Source of the DNA: Ampelomyces quisqualis
Taxonomy: Eukaryota > Ascomycota > Dothideomycetes > Pleosporales > Phaeosphaeriaceae
Assembly: GCA_018398575.1 (NCBI GenBank)
Contig: JAGTXZ010000008.1
Coordinates: 62,001 to 126,000 of the forward strand
Direction: 5' to 3'
Length of the DNA: 64,000 nucleotides
The position numbers were made by a program, and so were the translations under genes. Positions 45,471-56,243 of the stretch are shown piece after piece. Positions within the stretch are counted from its first letter, which is position 1. Each line of letters opens with the position of its first letter. Under the pieces are notes generated by a model. That model saw only the letters and a list, made by a program, of their open reading frames with translations, ran no database searches and was not told the origin of the DNA.

Positions 45471-47163
45471 GGTGGGCGAGGTTTGGACGGTCGATGCAGG
45501 TGACGTGCGATGTGGGACAAGTATGCCCAGCGGCCTCAGCTCAGACCGGACGGCAAAGCAATGCGGGGATACGGGGTGCGCTACTCAGCGAAGAGCAGGC
45601 GCAATGTCGTCCAAGGCCAAGATAGATAGGTACAGAGTAGATGAAATGGAAGCACAGCGTTCGTCCGGGGGCCGGCAGTCGATGTCGCTCGTCTGGTCAA
45701 TCTTCGAAGATGGCTCACTGCATCGTCTTCCGGGGCGTTCCTCGCTCTTAACAGCCGGTAGCACGGGCTGCAGCCCACCATGTGGACTCGCCAGAGACAG
45801 CGAGCGAGGGGCGAAAGATGCATTGCAGGCGCTGAGTGGCGCACGCATGCCGCCCGATCACACAGCTTGTTTATGGTGCAGGCCAATCGGGTGTGCAGTG
45901 TGCGGGATCTAAACGGCCGTTCCTCGCGCTATCGTGGTACTTCCGGGCTGGGAATGCTAGTTAATATATCCCAATGCAGTAATTCAATGTGAAAACTTGC
46001 TCCCGATTCGATGGATGCTGTGTGCATGGAGCAGGTGTGGTTCTACGGCCTTGTGTAGAAGTCGCTTGGGGGCGTCAGACACGTCTATTGCGGCACAGTC
46101 GAATGCGGAGGCAATTTGCTAGTTAGCGGTTGTCACCATATTGTAGATCGCTACTCCGTAGAGCGGGGACCAGTCGGGGCATCTTCACATTTTGCCGTCA
46201 TTGTGGGCGCGTAAATTCGACATGGTGTGTAGTGATCAAGTTCATCAAGATAGATGTCCCCGTCACTCCCGTCTCTCATGTTTGGGTGCGAGGACAGTCA
46301 CAAAGAGTAGGATTCGACTCCAGCGGCCACAAGCCTAAGAATGCTGCGTACAAACGGCAAACCTTGCTACCTGACGTTCGATCAAGGAGCATGCTACTTA
46401 AGAGATCTCTGGCTCACAGGTGGTCGGCATCGAAGAAGCTGGGCTCATGACGAAGCAATCGCTTAACTGAAATTGCTGCAACAGCAAGCGTCACTGCCAT
46501 GAGCATGCATATGGTGCATGTACCTGAATATGTTTGCTACTGTTGACCGAGAACACGAGGAACATGAGGATGCAAAGAGCATGGTGGTTTCGTGCTCACT
46601 AGTGGCACATACTCGCGATACTCACGTTGAGAAAAAGATCGCACGGAAACCTTTCATTCTTCAGCACGCGATATAGATTTTTTCATTCTTGAGATAAATT
46701 TGCAAAATTCGCTGTTCTAGGTGAGTCCGACATTCCAGAACTATCTCACATGTGAGAAAGCAGTCGTCGGGTCCTTCCCCCAACACGAGTGCTCATCCAG
46801 GTCAATCACGTACAAAGCTTGAGACCAGGCAACAGAGAGAAGGAAAGCGGTGGCCAAGTTTGATGGACACGCCCCTTGTCTCTTGTGATCGGACCGTCGA
46901 TTGAATCTTGCATCTTAAACTGTGTGAGACAGGGCTGTTTTGCTCCACATTGAACAAACTGTCTTAGATAGTCCAGCGTGCAAAATCTGAAGTATCAAAT
47001 GCCACGCAAGATATGATCATCATACCGAAGACCAAAGCAACATCATCATACCAAATACCCAAGCAACATCATCAAGCCCAAGACTGACCAAAGCAAGATC
47101 ACCTCTGCGGACACGGAAGCCAGTATCAACTTCTCTCCGCACGCTACCAACATACCAAGCACC
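45471..47163. other. Gene-free stretch of 1.7 kb, start of accessory region
   Basis: No protein-like ORF. The last 150 bases contain three imperfect copies of an AAGCAACATCATCA unit (47035, 47061, 47090) leading into the small ORF below. AT content seems to rise after about 46450. Confidence 0.4.
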
Positions 47164-47511
47164 ATGTCACTTCTAAACGCTTCCGCTCCAGCCCAGAATC
47201 CTCGCAATCTCCCACAGCAAGGATCTCAAAAGTATCCGATCTACACCAGTTCCTCAGAGGTTCGCGTCCTGGTGGAAGGGTCTGACTTGCCCACTCATTC
47301 TGGAAGATTCGCCCGCCGCTACATCTGGAATCAGAACCAAATCATCCTGAAGAACATCGCCAGCATTGTGGGAACCACAGAGAGAGGCCAGATCTCAGCA
47401 AATTCTCTCCCAGGGTTCGAAAACTTCTGTACCAACATCGCACCAAGAAGCTCACCAGAGGCTTGGATCGAAGCCGTGCTTGCACATCCATGTGTTGAGC
47501 AGTTTTAAGAT
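47164..47511 (+). CDS. Small orphan ORF, hypothetical
   Basis: Single-exon frame of 114 residues from an ATG in good context (ACCATGTCA), preceded by a leader with CATCATCA repeats. No signal peptide, membrane helix or family motif is visible. It begins Ser/Pro/Gln-rich and has a possible folded part FARRYIWNQNQIILKNIASI. It could be a lineage-specific gene or a chance ORF. Confidence 0.35.
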
Positions 47512-47927
47512 GCCATAGTGTCACAAATGAGGGTCCAGGTCATGCAGGGATGTTTCCTGTTGGGGTTTTGGCCAGGTCCTAAAGCCATTTGTTCTTTCCA
47601 TTTGCGCTAGCCATCGAGTCTTTGTTTGGGTTTATCTACGTGCCATCGAATCCTTTCAACGTTATTTGGTTTCATCCACGTGCTTGGGAGCTCACGGTTT
47701 CCTTTGTTATATGGGGATGTGTAAAGTCAAAGCGAACAGGGTCAATTAAGGGAGTGCGGAAGATGAAAGAAATTACTCTATGCGATCAACAAAGTACCAT
47801 TGCTAAAGTGCAGCTGCATGTATTTAGACCCCTGGATTTGTTCCTATAGACTCCACAAACCAATCTACAGACTCATTCGACCGTCCACAATATCTTGTCT
47901 TCTTCATTCCATGCCATCACCAACATA
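47512..47927. other. Spacer before first APH-type gene
   Basis: About 415 bases, AT-rich, no gene seen. Confidence 0.4.
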
Positions 47928-49106
47928 ATGTCAGAGATGAGCACCGAAGAAATGACAAAATCATTCGCCAGCATGAAGGCCACCGAAGCGAGCACAAAGC
48001 TCAAAACTGGCGAACTAGCCAATAAGATGGATGAAACCATGCGGTACTTTGGCACCCTCGATGACGGGGAAATTTTTGACCGGAAGATGAGCGATATTAA
48101 TTCGAGGCCAGATCCACCACTGCCGGAGATGGTCTTGAGCAAATTCCCATATTTCAGTGAGGGGCCCTTCACAAGACCTGTTCCAACAGCCGAGGAAGTT
48201 GAGGCTGTAGCAGCGCTCACTGCCCGCCCAGGGAGATGTTGGCCTGTGAGCGTGGTTTTCCGCGTCAATGAAGTCTATGCCGTCAAGGTCTCGGCTATGC
48301 ACTCAATCCTTGTCGAGGCATACAATCTCATGTATTTAGAGAAAATGGGCATACGCACTCCCAAACTCTACGCCATTTTCTCGCACCATGGATGCAACCC
48401 TCAACAAATAGACCGAATTGCATATACTGGGCCGCTCCCCGAGTACCATTACCTAGTCACTGAGTTCATCGACGGAGATTCGCTCGGCGATAAGTACCCG
48501 AGCTACAGTCCCGAACTGCAGGCAAAGATATGTGCCTCAGTAGGCGACCAGATTCAAAAGCTCCGCGATATTCCATGTCCGCACCCTGAGTACTACGGTC
48601 TGCTCGATGGACAAAGCTGGCCGGGAACCTATCCAGACCTCCACGTACAAGATTATTCACCACGCGGGCCATGGTATTCTTATGATAAGTTCGTCGATGC
48701 TCTGATAGAGACCGCAAGATGGACCTGTGTCCGAGATGCTCCCTACGTAAAGGACTACTATGTCAGCCAGCGGTTCGCGTTCAGGAACTACGACTACATA
48801 GTCAGGAATGTCGACACTCACGCCAGGCGGCCGGTTCTATCACACATGGATCCCCATGGATGGAACATCATCGTCAAGCATGGTGCTGGTAATGAAGACT
48901 TCGAAGTCGTCTTCGTAGACTGGTATTCTCTGGCCTGGGTTCCTGCATGGATGGGCATTGCTAATTTCATGGAATGCGGCGGATATGTGAGGAAAATCGG
49001 TGATCATGATATGACAAATTATTGTGAATCTGTCCTGGATAGACTGAAAGGGCCCGAAAATTTCGCCATTGCTGAATGGTGGGGGAGAAAGTGGGCCGCG
49101 GCGTAA
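47928..49106 (+). CDS. APH-type phosphotransferase family protein (first copy)
   Basis: Single exon of 392 residues from the ATG at 47928 (the frame opens earlier but only with TTG). Belongs to the aminoglycoside phosphotransferase/choline-kinase-like group of small-molecule or protein kinases, greatly expanded in filamentous fungi. Visible: an AVKVS lysine motif (about residue 130), the hinge YHYLVTEFIDGDSLGDKYP, the catalytic loop SHMDPHGWNIIV (HxDxxxxN) and the metal-binding VVFVDWYSLAW. The first 110 residues are an extra helical and acidic part. Substrate unknown. It lies in an AT-richer region with a related gene 1 kb downstream. Confidence 0.82.
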   Translation: MSEMSTEEMTKSFASMKATEASTKLKTGELANKMDETMRYFGTLDDGEIFDRKMSDINSRPDPPLPEMVLSKFPYFSEGPFTRPVPTAEEVEAVAALTARPGRCWPVSVVFRVNEVYAVKVSAMHSILVEAYNLMYLEKMGIRTPKLYAIFSHHGCNPQQIDRIAYTGPLPEYHYLVTEFIDGDSLGDKYPSYSPELQAKICASVGDQIQKLRDIPCPHPEYYGLLDGQSWPGTYPDLHVQDYSPRGPWYSYDKFVDALIETARWTCVRDAPYVKDYYVSQRFAFRNYDYIVRNVDTHARRPVLSHMDPHGWNIIVKHGAGNEDFEVVFVDWYSLAWVPAWMGIANFMECGGYVRKIGDHDMTNYCESVLDRLKGPENFAIAEWWGRKWAAA

Positions 49107-50141
49107 TCAGGCTAGCTTACTGCAAGCTACCGGGTCATAAGCTTAGGTCTAAATGGTTAGCTGGCTCTAATCCCGTATGTAATAATTAATGTTTATATTG
49201 TTCTACAAATGGTGTCAAGCAGTGGGCGTCTCTTCTGTTTGTCTGATATCCCCCATGACGTAGCGAACATCACACCTCAGTGAGAAACACACACATATAG
49301 ACTTCTCAAAACACATTTGATCCTACAGCTAGATATATATGCTATACTACTGGAAATCAATGCATAAAGTCTTCCTCTACTGCCTAACTGCTATATTTAG
49401 TAAAATTACCAATCTTATCGTTGCTGGTACGCCTCAAAAGTGCGGGCGTTTTCTTCTCCCCGGCACCGCGTAGTAAGACCCCTTTGCTACAGCTCCAGCA
49501 CAAAGCTCTTTTAATCCTGATACTAAGATATAGCAGTATCTAATCCTGCAAGTCTAGGATTATGCTAGTAGGCTGTATCCAGATCAGCCCTGTAGCGGCA
49601 ATAAAATGATAGTTTATGCTGCGTTGCCACGCTAATTGGTACTTTATTAACTCAAGCGAGCTAACTCTGCTTACTTTAAGACACTGTTAGTATTACGCGG
49701 TAGTTGAATAATAAAATACAGGCTATTCTGATGCGGTGGCGCAGCAACTACCTAACCATCCATGCCAGCAGTACAGAGCTACCGGTAGCCAAAACATGGC
49801 ATAAGCAGCCAGCCTAATCGCTTTTCTTCATCGCAACTTCCAAGACTCTGCGTTGCTAAGCCTTCGCATGGACGACTAGGTAAGACAAGCCCTCATAACT
49901 TAGCCATTGGTGTGGCTGTGCAAAAACCTGGGACACGTGGTCACTAATCGTTTTGGCTTTAGCTCGAGAGTAAACCTCAGCAGACATGGCCTGACACCGA
50001 TTCAAACACTATCATTTAGACGCTACTTGCTTTTCAGCCCGATAGCACGAACAAGGTCATTCACACTAGTCGCATCCAAATCTCTGTTCAGTCACTCATT
50101 TTCGAGCTTACTACTAAGCTTCGTACGACTTCTACTCCAAC
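49107..50141. other. AT-rich, repeat-bearing spacer
   Basis: 1 kb rich in TA steps (ATATATATGCTATACTACTG and similar) without ORFs. Consistent with decayed transposon sequence, possibly altered by RIP, though I have not computed an index. Contains the left copy of the dispersed repeat at 49799-49893. Confidence 0.45.
49799..49893 (+). repeat. Dispersed repeat, left copy
   Basis: Shares GCATAAGCAGCCAGCCTA, ATCGCAACTTC, CCAAGACTCTGCG, TGCTAAGCCTTCGC and TAAGACAAG in the same order and orientation with a copy at 51065-51226. It lacks about 57 bases that the right copy has after ATCGCAACTTC. Confidence 0.85.
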
Positions 50142-51023
50142 ATGGCGAATCCTCACATTCCCCCTGCGAGTAAATATGAAACTCAGCATAAAGGAAGCGA
50201 CGGCCTCGCCATTAACAACACATATATCCGACGGTCCTTGGTTCGTGTAGCACTTCACACGACAGCCAAATTCTTTCACCGGGATGGTCCTTGTGTGCCA
50301 ATTTCAAAGCACAAAATTGTCAAAACAGGATATTCAGTACATCTAACTGAAGCCGTCACGATGAGGTACATCGCTGAGCATACCTCAATCCCTGTTCCCA
50401 AGGTTTACTGCTCCTTCATTCACAAGAACCAAGCCTACATCGTCATGGAACGAATCCAAGGCGAAGAGTTGGCGAGTGCGTGGAAAAAGCTCTCTAAGAA
50501 ATCCCTTGGAAAAATTCTGGCACAACTCAAAAACTTTCTCAAAGAGCTTCGGGATTTGGAACCTCCGCCTGGTACGGGAGTGGAAAGTTGCATTAGTAGC
50601 TCTTTGTACGACTCTCGCCTCCCGCATGGGACCCCTAGGTTTGGTCCTTATAAGACAATACAAGAATTCCATCGCTGGTTACGAGGCGAGGTTGAAGCAA
50701 CGCAGGTGGGCGATTCCGTTACCGATCAAGAGGCCGACGACATTAAAACTATGATTACAAAACAAGACGGTCACTGGCCGCCTCCGGTTTTCACACATTG
50801 CGATCTGAACCCATTCAATATCCTGATCTCTGGAGATAAGTTAGTTGGGATTGTTGACTGGGAGTCATCAGGGTGGTATCCACCCTATTGGGAATCTACG
50901 ATGGCATGGTTTGGAAACCAGACTAGAACCGAATGGCAAGGCATTCTCTGTTCCCTACTTAACGCCTACCCCGAAGAGCTGGAAATGGAGAGAACTCGCA
51001 ACAAATGGTGGGGCGAGTGGTGA
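50142..51023 (+). CDS. APH-type phosphotransferase family protein (second copy)
   Basis: Single exon of 293 residues. Kinase-like fold with KHKIVKTGYSVHLTEAVTM (N-lobe), the hinge YIVMERIQGEELASAW, the catalytic loop FTHCDLNPFNILI (HxDxxxxN) and IVDWESSGWYPPYWE (metal-binding Asp). This is the common fungal protein-kinase-like APH type, often found in subtelomeric or repeat-rich regions and usually of unknown substrate. It is shorter and only distantly similar to the gene at 47928-49106, so not a recent duplicate. Direct copies of a dispersed repeat flank it (49799-49893 and 51065-51226). Confidence 0.88.
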   Translation: MANPHIPPASKYETQHKGSDGLAINNTYIRRSLVRVALHTTAKFFHRDGPCVPISKHKIVKTGYSVHLTEAVTMRYIAEHTSIPVPKVYCSFIHKNQAYIVMERIQGEELASAWKKLSKKSLGKILAQLKNFLKELRDLEPPPGTGVESCISSSLYDSRLPHGTPRFGPYKTIQEFHRWLRGEVEATQVGDSVTDQEADDIKTMITKQDGHWPPPVFTHCDLNPFNILISGDKLVGIVDWESSGWYPPYWESTMAWFGNQTRTEWQGILCSLLNAYPEELEMERTRNKWWGEW

Positions 51024-51719
51024 TACTTGTGCGTCTCGAACCCACGTAACCGAAGCCATAGCAGGGCATAAGCAGCCAGCCTATTTGCTTGTCTTTATCG
51101 CAACTTCTACCCCGCTGGACATACATTAGCACCGGCCGCTAACAATCAACCTGAAGGACTTACTCCAAGACTCTGCGCTGCTAAGCCTTCGCGTCAATAA
51201 CACGCAATGCTAGAGCTAAGACAAGTCCTGGTATAGAACACACTGCCGCATAAGTTCCATTACTAGAGTTAGGAGACAGCGTAGAAGTCGTGAGTTCTAT
51301 ATACTCTGTCAACCGGCAAGACTATCTACATGGAAGGAAGGTAGTGAAGGAGCTAGCCCACATAAAGACTAGCGCAGAATATGGGAAGGCCTGGTTTCCC
51401 TGTGCAATGGGGCCAAAACCCCATGGTTCTGAGAGCGGAGCCTGTTTTGAGGCCTACGATGACTAGGAGATTAAAGCGAGTATTTAGTAGATATCGTGTT
51501 GCTATTGATTAGGCATTCGATGCGAGGAGGAATGGATCCAGTTTCAGGGAGAAGTGTGAGGCGACTCAGAAGCTATGTTTAGGCCCCAACATGCTGAAAA
51601 GAGCTTGTATGCTCCGCGGTCGACCATGACTTGTCAAACAGCATAAATTTGCATGTTTGAGATGAGACAGGCTGCACAGACTGAACACGTGGTCGTCCAT
51701 TACGAATGCTTGCTTCGTA
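51024..51719. other. Repeat-bearing spacer
   Basis: 700 bases containing the right repeat copy. The remainder is unlike any gene I recognise. Confidence 0.4.
51065..51226 (+). repeat. Dispersed repeat, right copy
   Basis: Direct-orientation partner of 49799-49893, with an extra internal block (about 51111-51167). Both copies carry scattered substitutions, so the element is old. Confidence 0.85.
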
Positions 51720-52974
51720 TTACCACCACTTTTCACAGAGTACGCTGTCCGGATCAACCGCTTCTTGTGCTTTCAAAAACTCCACAATCTCATCAGTCAT
51801 GTCCGGCGGGCCACACACGTAAAAGACTGTGTTTTTCGCCTCCACTTCATTCCCAACTGCACTCGACAGGGCAATATCGTCTATTCGATGCGTCCATGCC
51901 GTTATCGGCACTTCAGTGTCGGAGTCGATTTGCGGTAGCGTCAACGACATAAGTGGTTGTATGGGCGCTTCATCGCGTTTGCCAATCTGTGTACCGTCCC
52001 ATGTTCCCGTGAAGAAGAGCTCGACGCGATCTTTTGTTTTTTCAAAGCGTGGCGTGCGGAAGAGGTCCATGATTTGTGTGAGGAAGAGGACTTCATTGGG
52101 GCAGGTTTCGTGGGAGGGGACTTTGGTCGAGTAGAGGATGCGCAGTTCGAGGTTGGGGTAGTTTTCGTGGATGTAGGATAGCATTGACATCATCGGACTG
52201 TTTGGGTGTGTTAGTCTTGATCGCACTTGTGCTGAAGCCAGGGAACGCACTTGATGCCTACTCCGCCGGCTATGAACATGACGCGCTTGATCTTGTTCAC
52301 GTCCAGACCTGGAGGCGGGAACACGAAGCTGCCACCCACGCGGACATTGATCTCCTTCCCTTTTACTTCCTCTATAGGCTGCCATAACCAAGCGGCAGGT
52401 GGATTACTTGGGCTTTTCTGAATCGCTAGCTCGAAGTAGGGCTTGTGTTGAGGATCGGATTGCGGCAGCGCTTGCCGCGGTGACGAGGTTATGGTGAAGC
52501 CACCAGCTTTGTCGACATCGGGAACGAAGACATCGAGCCATTGGCCCGCACGAAACTTGCCTTGGCCATCAGCGAATGTTGGGAGCAAGAAGGGTGCTGT
52601 AGTACGTTCATGCCTTCGGCATCTCTGAGGTTGAATCGGAATAATTTGATCCGGTTGTTGACACGCGTTACGTCTGCGACCGTAGCAGTATGAATATCAT
52701 CTTCTCTAGGCTCGGTCGCAGTTCGCTCTTGGTGGCTTAGTAGGGCTTTTGCAGCTTTGGCCGACCTGGGCTGAGCTGTGCCGCTCAGAAAGGCTCTGCG
52801 CATCAAGGAAGATCGAAGACGTGTTTGTTGACGCAGAAGACGAGAAGCGGATTTTGACATGGAATCAGTCAACACGACGGACTGTCTACAACGAAGACTT
52901 GTGCGGAGCGGCACGGACACGGGTGATGTAACAGGGTCGCCACATGCGGTGCTGGTTTGCAGTACGAAGTACAT
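51720..52974 (-). CDS. OXNAD-type NAD(P)H/FAD oxidoreductase
   Basis: Exons complement(51720..52197, 52251..52555, 52606..52974), giving 383 residues. Ferredoxin-reductase-like fold as in OXNAD1 and cytochrome-b5-reductase relatives. Visible: the FAD-binding GQWLDVFVPDVDKAGGFTIT and SSPRQ, GSFVFPP, the nucleotide-binding MFIAGGVGINPMMSMLSYI and VFYVCGPPDMTDEIVEFL. The N-terminal 80 residues are Arg/Ser/Ala-rich, consistent with mitochondrial import. A second in-frame ATG at 52860 is an alternative start. Introns are 50 and 53 bases. The first removes a frame clash and gives GMNFRAGQW. The electron acceptor is unknown. Start codons of this gene and the lipase are only 148 bases apart. Confidence 0.88.
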
Positions 52975-53122
52975 GAAGCCTTGGAAATGTGTCTGGTCGT
53001 GCTACCTAGTTTTGGCGAGCCGCGTGTTAACAGAGTAGCGCAACATTGAGCCTCCAGGGTTCAGCAACACCAGCAATACGAATACTTCGACCATCTACTC
53101 CAGAATCTTGAATAGTCGCAAC
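52975..53122. promoter_or_regulatory. Compact divergent promoter, oxidoreductase / lipase
   Basis: 148 bases separate the two ATGs, leaving room for only a shared bidirectional promoter and short leaders. If the reductase starts at 52860 the region would be 262 bases. Confidence 0.45.
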
Positions 53123-54293
53123 ATGCCTAGCGAAGAAGGATCTTTTGTTCTAGCCGACGGGCAGAAGCTGTATACAAAGACTTGGAAGGTGCGAACGCGG
53201 GAAGAGCCACCTTGAGCTCAACTAACGCGGTGCAGACGGAGGGCGCGGCCACCGCTCGGTTGGTGTTCATACATGGATTCTCAGATGTAAGGCCCTCAGT
53301 ATAGTTAATAGGCCATCATCATGCTAACATGAAGTCTACAGCATGGTGAGCGACAAATCTGCCACTGTCGCTAGATCACGCGACTGATACGCGACAGTCA
53401 ACACATACGACAACTTCTTCTCGGCCCTGACGACCAAGGGCATCGAGGTCTACACGTTTGACCAGAGGTACGTTGATCTTCACGATACTAGCATAGAGCT
53501 AATGCCATGTAGAGGATGGGGCAAGTCGGTTGCGAAGCCCTCACAGCGCGGCCACTCTGGGCCTACCACGCAAGTGCTTGATGATATCACGGCGTTCTTG
53601 CGCACTGTAATCCCCAGCCCAGTGCCACTATTTCTCATGGGCCATTCTATGGGCGGCGGTGAGGTGCTTTGCTATGCAGCCACCGGACCCGGCGACGTTC
53701 GCAAGCACATTCGCGGCTACCTTCTGGAATCGCCCTTTGTCGACTTCAACGCCAAGTCCAAGCCATCTTTTGTCACCGTTTTCCTCGGCAGACTAGTTGG
53801 GAAATTGCTACCTCACCGGCAAATGGTCAACAAACTGGACGCCAAGCTCATCAGCCGAGACCCTGCGGTGTGCAAGTCGTTCGAGGAAGATGAGCTGTGC
53901 CACGATACTGGAACGCTCGAGGGACTTGCTGGATTGCTTGATAGAACAGGGAAACTATCCAGTGGCAAGATTGTGATCCCCGATGATGCTGGCGAAGGCG
54001 GCATCACAAGAATATGGATTGCTCATGGTGATGCGGACGGCATTACAGACTTCTCTGCTAGCAAGCGGCTGGCGGATGCTCTGCAGGTCAAGGACAAGGA
54101 GTTCAAGTCGTACGCTGGATACTACCATCGATGTGAGGCGCCTCAAAACGGACGTGTTCTTGGCTAACGACGAACAGTGCACGATGAGCCGAGTCCGGAG
54201 AAAGAAGTTTTTATTGACGACGTGGCCAATTGGATACTTGCGCGTTCGAACGAGCCTGTGCAGGGTACAGAGGGCGCCAAACCCAAGCTGTAG
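53123..54293 (+). CDS. YJU3: Monoglyceride lipase-like alpha/beta hydrolase
   Basis: Exons 53123..53188, 53236..53286, 53342..53345, 53398..53467, 53513..54132, 54178..54293, giving 308 residues. Hydrolyses monoacylglycerols, as yeast Yju3 does on lipid droplets and membranes. Visible: ARLVFIHGFSDHVNTYDNFF (oxyanion HG), FDQRGWGKS, the nucleophile elbow FLMGHSMGGG, IAHGDADGITD with the catalytic Asp, and the late His in YYHRLHDEP. The third exon is only four bases, CATG, between a TCTACAG acceptor and a GTGAGC donor. It supplies the His of GFSDH and the first base of the next codon; without it the frame breaks. The five introns are 45-55 bases. Confidence 0.9.
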
Positions 54294-54699
54294 AACGCTT
54301 CCGTGGTTGGGGTGAAGGTAAAGGCTTGCAGTGTATTCAGGTGACTCGCAATACGCGCGGCTGGTTGTAGAATGGAGGGTAGTGAACCAAGCAGGTGTAA
54401 TTCAAAGATTACGGTTGGTCCCTGATGTGCTGGAGCGGTCCCCAATATGCGGAATTGGTGAAGTAGGAAGTACTAAGTAAGTAGTAGGTAGTAAGGTACA
54501 TACATGGGTGCAAGGGTGCAGCAGGAACTCTGTTCGGCCGAAGCCGGATCGAGACAGTGCCATGATGCCATTCACCTGGGCGAAGGCTTGAATGGGACTT
54601 TGCGCACATCTTCAAAATTCCCCAGAAGCGATTCGCCTTCACCCAAGCGTCCAGCGTGCCGCCACATGCCCCATGTTACTGCGCCCGGGCAGAGATGGC
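54294..54699. other. Spacer lipase to CDF transporter
   Basis: About 400 bases. The frame of the transporter is open from 54592, so part of this may be coding if an upstream ATG (54592) is used. Confidence 0.4.
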
Positions 54700-56243
54700 A
54701 TGTGTGTCGTCTTCACCCATCTTAGGGCGACCCCAGCGCCGTCGCGCGCCGCACGTTGCGCTTTGTCTCTCACTCCGGGAACTTGCCGACGACAGCTGCG
54801 CGTCCTGCAGACGTGTTCGCGTACAAAGGGGGCACAGTATCTGCGGACCACGGCCCTCTCCCTCAACTGGTCCTCGACAGTGCACCGCATCCGACACGTT
54901 TCCCCTGCCGCCATGACGACGCCGACGCAGACTCGCGCCCACGCGGGCCATTCACACCACCACCACCACCATGACAACACCTTTTTGTTGTCCAAGAACA
55001 AGAGCGACGCTGGCGTCCGCATCACCAGGATCGGGCTGTATGTCAACCTGGGCATGGCCGTGAGCAAGGGGTTTGGAGGCTACGTGTTCAATAGTCAGGG
55101 TGAGTACTCGGCCTCTGCACATGAACAACGAGAGAAAAAAACATTGAGGCAGTGTAGCACTCCTTGCCGACGCGATTCACAGTCTGACCGACCTCGTGAG
55201 CGATGTTCTCACTCTGGCGACTGTGGGCTGGTCGCTGAAGCCACCCTCGGAACGCTTTCCCAGCGGATACGGCAAGATTGAAAGCTTGGGAGCGCTGGGG
55301 GTCAGTGGCATTCTGCTTGGAGGAGGCTTTCTGATGGGCTGGACCGCGTTGATTGCGCTGTGCCAGCAGTTCTTCCCCGGCGCTGCTGAGGTGGCAGCGC
55401 ACTGGGGACTGCTGCCACACAGCCACGGACATCACCACGGCGCAGGGGACCTGGGGCCGAACATCAACGCCGCCTGGCTTGCTGCTGGCTCCATCGTGAT
55501 CAAAGAGTGGCTGTATCGCGCTAGTGAGTGCACTGCCACAGTGCTCCAGAGCTCACGTGCTGACCACATTCCTAGCCCTCAAGGTCGCCAACGAGCGCAA
55601 GTCAGCCGTCCTGGCGTCAAACGCCTACCACCACCGCGTAGACTCGCTCACTGCCTTTGTCGCGCTGCTTCTCATCACCGGCTCCAACTGGCTCAACAAC
55701 GCACAGTGGCTAGATCCCGTTGGGGGTCTTGTCATCTCGCTCATGGTGGTTCAAGCTGGGTGGGGCAACACCAAGCAAGCCCTGCTCGAGCTCGCAGATG
55801 TTGGCGTAGAGAAGGAAATGAAGGACAACGTGCGAAAAGCAGCAACGAAAGCGGTCGAGAGCATCGCCACATGCTCAGAGCCCGTAAATGTCCGCGCAAT
55901 TCAGGGAGTCAAGGCAGGCCAAAACTATCTGATGGATGTTGAGCTGGGCGTGCCGGGCACTTGGACCGTCGAACAAACACGGGGAGTAGAAGACTTGGTC
56001 AGGGAGCGCATCGGCGCAAAGGTCCGCGGTGTCAAGAAGGTTCGCGTCCGCTTCGTCAACAACACAGCTGAAGAGCCGGATTTTCTCGACGAATTCATCC
56101 CTGGCGATCCCGGCGCGTCATCGCGACCTGTCGAGGACGATCACGATCACGATCACGATCATGACCACGACCACGACCACAACCACGATCACGGCCAGAA
56201 GCATGCCCAAGGCGCAGATGGCAGTGCAAGGCGCAGGAAATGA
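54700..56243 (+). CDS. Cation diffusion facilitator transporter, mitochondrial MMT type
   Basis: Exons 54700..55099, 55158..55523, 55576..56243, giving 477 residues. Divalent metal/proton antiporter related to yeast Mmt1/Mmt2 (mitochondrial iron) and SLC30A9. The transmembrane metal site is LLADAIHSLTDL (HxxxD), with a partner in SNAYHHRVDSLTAF. Other helices include VSGILLGGGFLMGWTALIAL. A His-rich segment HAGHSHHHHHHDN precedes the first helix, HSHGHHHGAG lies in a loop, and the C-terminus carries an Asp-His run (about 24 residues) that may bind metal. ATG 54913 would start just before the His stretch. I chose 54700, since the extra 71 residues are Arg/Ser/Thr-rich without acidic residues, like a mitochondrial presequence. 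Introns are 58 and 52 bases. Confidence 0.87.

Noticed and set aside
46300..46335. tRNA-like B-box (GATTCGACTCC)
   Set aside because: No matching A-box or foldable acceptor and anticodon arms at the right distance could be found by eye.
47895..47927. TTG-initiated N-terminal extension of the first APH-type protein
   Set aside because: The first ATG in frame is at 47928 and no conserved sequence lies before it.
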